A stretch of 7,542 nt of DNA from Thermodesulfatator sp. (GTDB taxonomy: Bacteria > Desulfobacterota > Dissulfuribacteria > Dissulfuribacterales > QOAL01): assembly GCA_003978135.1 (NCBI GenBank), contig QOAL01000056.1, forward strand, positions 1 through 7,542, read 5' to 3'. Below are positions 5,633 to 7,542 of this stretch, piece after piece; positions within the stretch are counted from its first letter, which is position 1; each line of letters begins with the position of its first letter. The notes under the pieces were generated by a model, which saw nothing but the letters and a program-made list of their open reading frames with translations, did not search any database and had not been told where the DNA came from. The translations under genes were made by a program, and so were the position numbers.

Positions 5633-7387
5633 ATGATCATAACAAAGCAGCACGCACTGCTTATAAAAAAGCTGATTGGTAAATGGACGGAAGGGCTTCA
5701 GCTGGAAAAGGTGGCTGACAAGCTGACCGACGAAGACCTGGAATACCTGCTTCATCTCGAACTTGCTGGTCTTATCGAGGAACGAGATGATGGATTTGGT
5801 TTGACCCAGGCCGGTCATCTCATTGGAGAGGTCATCAGGGAATGTGCTGGGAAAACAGGAAATTTTGAACAGTGGGCAGACAATTTCAAGTTTATTGGTT
5901 CCGAAGTAGTTACCATGATAGAGGTGGCCAGGCAGGCCCAGGGCAACCTTGAACATTCTCCTGAGATAGCCAAGCAGCTTGAACGAAGAGGGATGGCTGA
6001 AAACGGACGACTTCTGCCTGTGGCAGAATCAGTCTTGGCAGCCTATGATTCGGCTTTTCCCAGGATATCCCTAACCCCGCTTCTTATGGATGGTCTCAGG
6101 AAATGTCCTCCAGGTCCTGGCAACAAATCAGTACTTCCATTGTCGCGGGATGACATATGGGCACTTGAGGCCATGAGGCTTCTTACCTTTTCTCTCCCAG
6201 AGGGCAATTCTTATTCGTTAACAGGTGCAGGCCAACAGATAAGGGCTGCCCTGATCCAGGGCCTGGCTCCGCCGTCTGTGCTCAATGATGACATAATGCT
6301 TTTGATGTTGCAGGAAAATCCAGAACCTTCCGCAAGGCAGCGTCTCCAGGAGATCGGGGCCATGGATTCATCTGGTAATATGTTGCCGGCGGGTAAATCA
6401 TTGAGGAATGCCGCGGCACTCCTTTATGTAGAGCCGATACAATTTATTCCCTCGGTTTCCCTGGACAGAGTTGATTTCGAAGTGATGGAAACCATAGTGC
6501 AACTTTGGGATAAAAACGCTGAAAACCCGGAAATCCTGCCTGATACGAAGACGCTCAAGGACCATATGGAAGCAAGGGGCATGGCCAGATCAACTGTCCA
6601 GAGGTCCCTCCTGGTGCTTGAAAGCTACGGCCTGATTTCAGCAAAGCGTTCCGAAAAGGACAAACTCGTTTATGAACTGACAAATCTTGGAAACAGCATT
6701 CTTAGTGACAGACAAAAGCAGCAATTGAAGGAGATTTCCGCGCGGGCTGTCATGGCCATTACCGCCACCAGGGCAGAGAATCTTTCACCAGACGATGACT
6801 GGGTTGAAATAGCAGGGCTCCAAGGCCTTGTTGGGAAGGGATTTCCTACGGGTTCCGGCAGGCTTTTTGCCCACATGGCCTGCACGGTTGAGCGGTTGCC
6901 AGTGGTGGACGCCCTTCAGAGGAAGATAATTGATGCAGTGCCTTTCTGGCGCGGGATTTTTATTAACCATGTCCTGGAATTGCTTTCCAAGGCAGACAGA
7001 GATGAAGTCCTGACATCAATTGACCGTCTGGCTGGCTATGGCCTGCTTGATCTGCTTCCCGGCGGACTGTGCAGGCTTTCAGAGGCAGGAGAGGCCTTCA
7101 AAAGGGCCATGTCTGTTGTGCCCGAGGGTATCGAATTTCACGTGACACCCCACATACTGCGAATCCTTCAAGCAGCAGCCGAACACATTGAAAACGGGAA
7201 AATAAACTGGAAAAAGACAGAACGGGCATGCGGCCTTGATACCGAAGTTATAAATGAGACAGTGCTTGCCATGAGAAAGCTCATGTATTTAAAGTCTGAT
7301 AAAATTACAGGTGCCGGCCGACTCCTTTTGGAAGGCCAGGAAATGCTGGCCAATGCCAAAGTTCACTGGGAGGATGTGGAACTGTAA
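5633..7387 (+). CDS. Large protein of repeated winged-helix-like units, DUF505-like
   Basis: I do not recognise a function. The 584-residue protein is soluble, with no signal peptide or membrane segment. The N-terminus ([10 protein letters not shown]) and overall size recall the uncharacterised DUF505 family of bacteria and archaea; that match is from memory and tentative. The protein is built from repeats ending in a helix, a turn such as GLI, a short wing and an L-T-x-A-G helix: 46-64 (LTQAGHLI), 183-203 (LTGAGQQI), 333-356 (LTNLGNSI), 470-490 (LSEAGEAF) and 550-565 (ITGAGRLL). The first two units are each followed by a second element with a shared pattern, [17 protein letters not shown] (118-134) and [18 protein letters not shown] (240-257), pointing to tandem duplication. 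DNA or RNA binding is a reasonable inference from the winged-helix-like pattern, especially 306-356 ([21 protein letters not shown], a good helix-turn-helix), but no enzyme motif is visible. The gene stands apart from hpnG and shows no clear link to hopanoids. Confidence 0.75.
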   Translation: MIITKQHALLIKKLIGKWTEGLQLEKVADKLTDEDLEYLLHLELAGLIEERDDGFGLTQAGHLIGEVIRECAGKTGNFEQWADNFKFIGSEVVTMIEVARQAQGNLEHSPEIAKQLERRGMAENGRLLPVAESVLAAYDSAFPRISLTPLLMDGLRKCPPGPGNKSVLPLSRDDIWALEAMRLLTFSLPEGNSYSLTGAGQQIRAALIQGLAPPSVLNDDIMLLMLQENPEPSARQRLQEIGAMDSSGNMLPAGKSLRNAAALLYVEPIQFIPSVSLDRVDFEVMETIVQLWDKNAENPEILPDTKTLKDHMEARGMARSTVQRSLLVLESYGLISAKRSEKDKLVYELTNLGNSILSDRQKQQLKEISARAVMAITATRAENLSPDDDWVEIAGLQGLVGKGFPTGSGRLFAHMACTVERLPVVDALQRKIIDAVPFWRGIFINHVLELLSKADRDEVLTSIDRLAGYGLLDLLPGGLCRLSEAGEAFKRAMSVVPEGIEFHVTPHILRILQAAAEHIENGKINWKKTERACGLDTEVINETVLAMRKLMYLKSDKITGAGRLLLEGQEMLANAKVHWEDVEL

Positions 7388-7389
7388 TC

Positions 7390-7542
7390 CAGGCTGACAA
7401 TTATACGCAACAACACGATCATGTGCTGGATGACATGCTGCGCGGGCTGGGGCTGGATGTCACTGTCGAGCAAGCGCCGTTCGAGCCGGAAGCCGGCGCC
7501 TATGGAAATCATAGCCATGCGCATTCGCATGGGCATTCGCAC
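7390..7542 (+). CDS. ureE: UreE C-terminal fragment (urease nickel chaperone), no N-terminus
   Basis: The frame ending at base 7542 reads [16 protein letters not shown], then [15 protein letters not shown], then a tail of alternating His ([11 protein letters not shown]). This matches the metal-binding C-terminal domain of UreE: the conserved DHVLDDM helix, the PFEPEAGAY motif and the His-rich nickel-binding tail. UreE delivers nickel to the urease accessory complex in the cytosol. What is missing is everything before it: upstream the same frame runs into the end of the 5633-7387 gene, and no UreE N-terminal domain or credible start is present. In-frame GTG (7423) and ATG (7435) have no ribosome site and would begin inside the domain. 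GC content jumps to about 64% over the last 105 bases. Family identity is strong; whether this is a broken gene, a recombination scar or an assembly join cannot be told. The tail continues past the window edge. Confidence 0.72.

Noticed and set aside
7421..7541. ATG-initiated frame starting MCWMTCC in the GC-rich tail
   Set aside because: It is out of frame with the strong UreE match over the same bases and has no recognisable content.
7495..7542. Short DNA repeat GCATTCGCA near the right edge, considered as a tandem repeat or CRISPR-like element
   Set aside because: The repetition is explained by alternating His codons in the UreE tail; there are no spaced, equal-length direct repeats.

Overview
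The window looks like a contig fragment from a Gram-negative bacterium that makes hopanoids. Base composition is near half GC. The gene content (HpnA, HpnL, HpnM, HpnG, an MlaA/VacJ protein, and a large protein of a kind I associate with deltaproteobacteria and archaea) suggests a deltaproteobacterial (Desulfobacterota-like) anaerobe. That assignment is inference from gene content and cannot be settled from the sequence. Both ends cut through genes.

Region 1 (1-3450, all minus strand) is one tightly packed operon, read from 3450 down to 1: hpnA (sugar epimerase), hpnL (multi-pass membrane protein), hpnM (periplasmic MlaC-like protein), a HAD-fold protein, and the first 29 codons of a nucleotidyltransferase. 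hpnL/hpnM and hpnM/HAD overlap by ATGA, so translation is probably coupled. The last two genes extend a hopanoid operon with what could be an activated-headgroup module.

Region 2 (3451-3708) is the divergent control region. It has a candidate sigma70-type promoter facing each way and a perfect dyad just downstream of the rightward one.

Region 3 (3709-5279, plus strand) is a two-gene unit. It holds mlaA, an outer-membrane phospholipid-transport component, and hpnG, the nucleoside phosphorylase that acts on adenosylhopane in side-chain synthesis. A 7-bp hairpin covers the GTG start of hpnG. Across regions 1 and 3, hopanoid tailoring (HpnA, HpnG) sits beside lipid-trafficking proteins of the Mla type (HpnM, MlaA) and a possible lipid translocase (HpnL). 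Together they suggest making polar hopanoids and moving them to the outer membrane. The cyclase (HpnF/Shc) and HpnH are not in the window.

Region 4 (5280-5632) is non-coding as far as I can see. It is a 353-bp gap with a possible weak terminator and a strong ribosome binding site at its right end. Region 5 (5633-7387) encodes a 584-residue protein of unknown function, tentatively DUF505-like, made of repeated winged-helix-like units.

Region 6 (7388-7542) changes character abruptly. Immediately after the previous stop codon comes a GC-rich reading frame for the C-terminal half of the urease nickel chaperone UreE, ending in a histidine-rich tail, with no UreE N-terminus before it. This is either a misassembled contig end or a real recombination junction, and should be resolved before the last 150 bases are interpreted.
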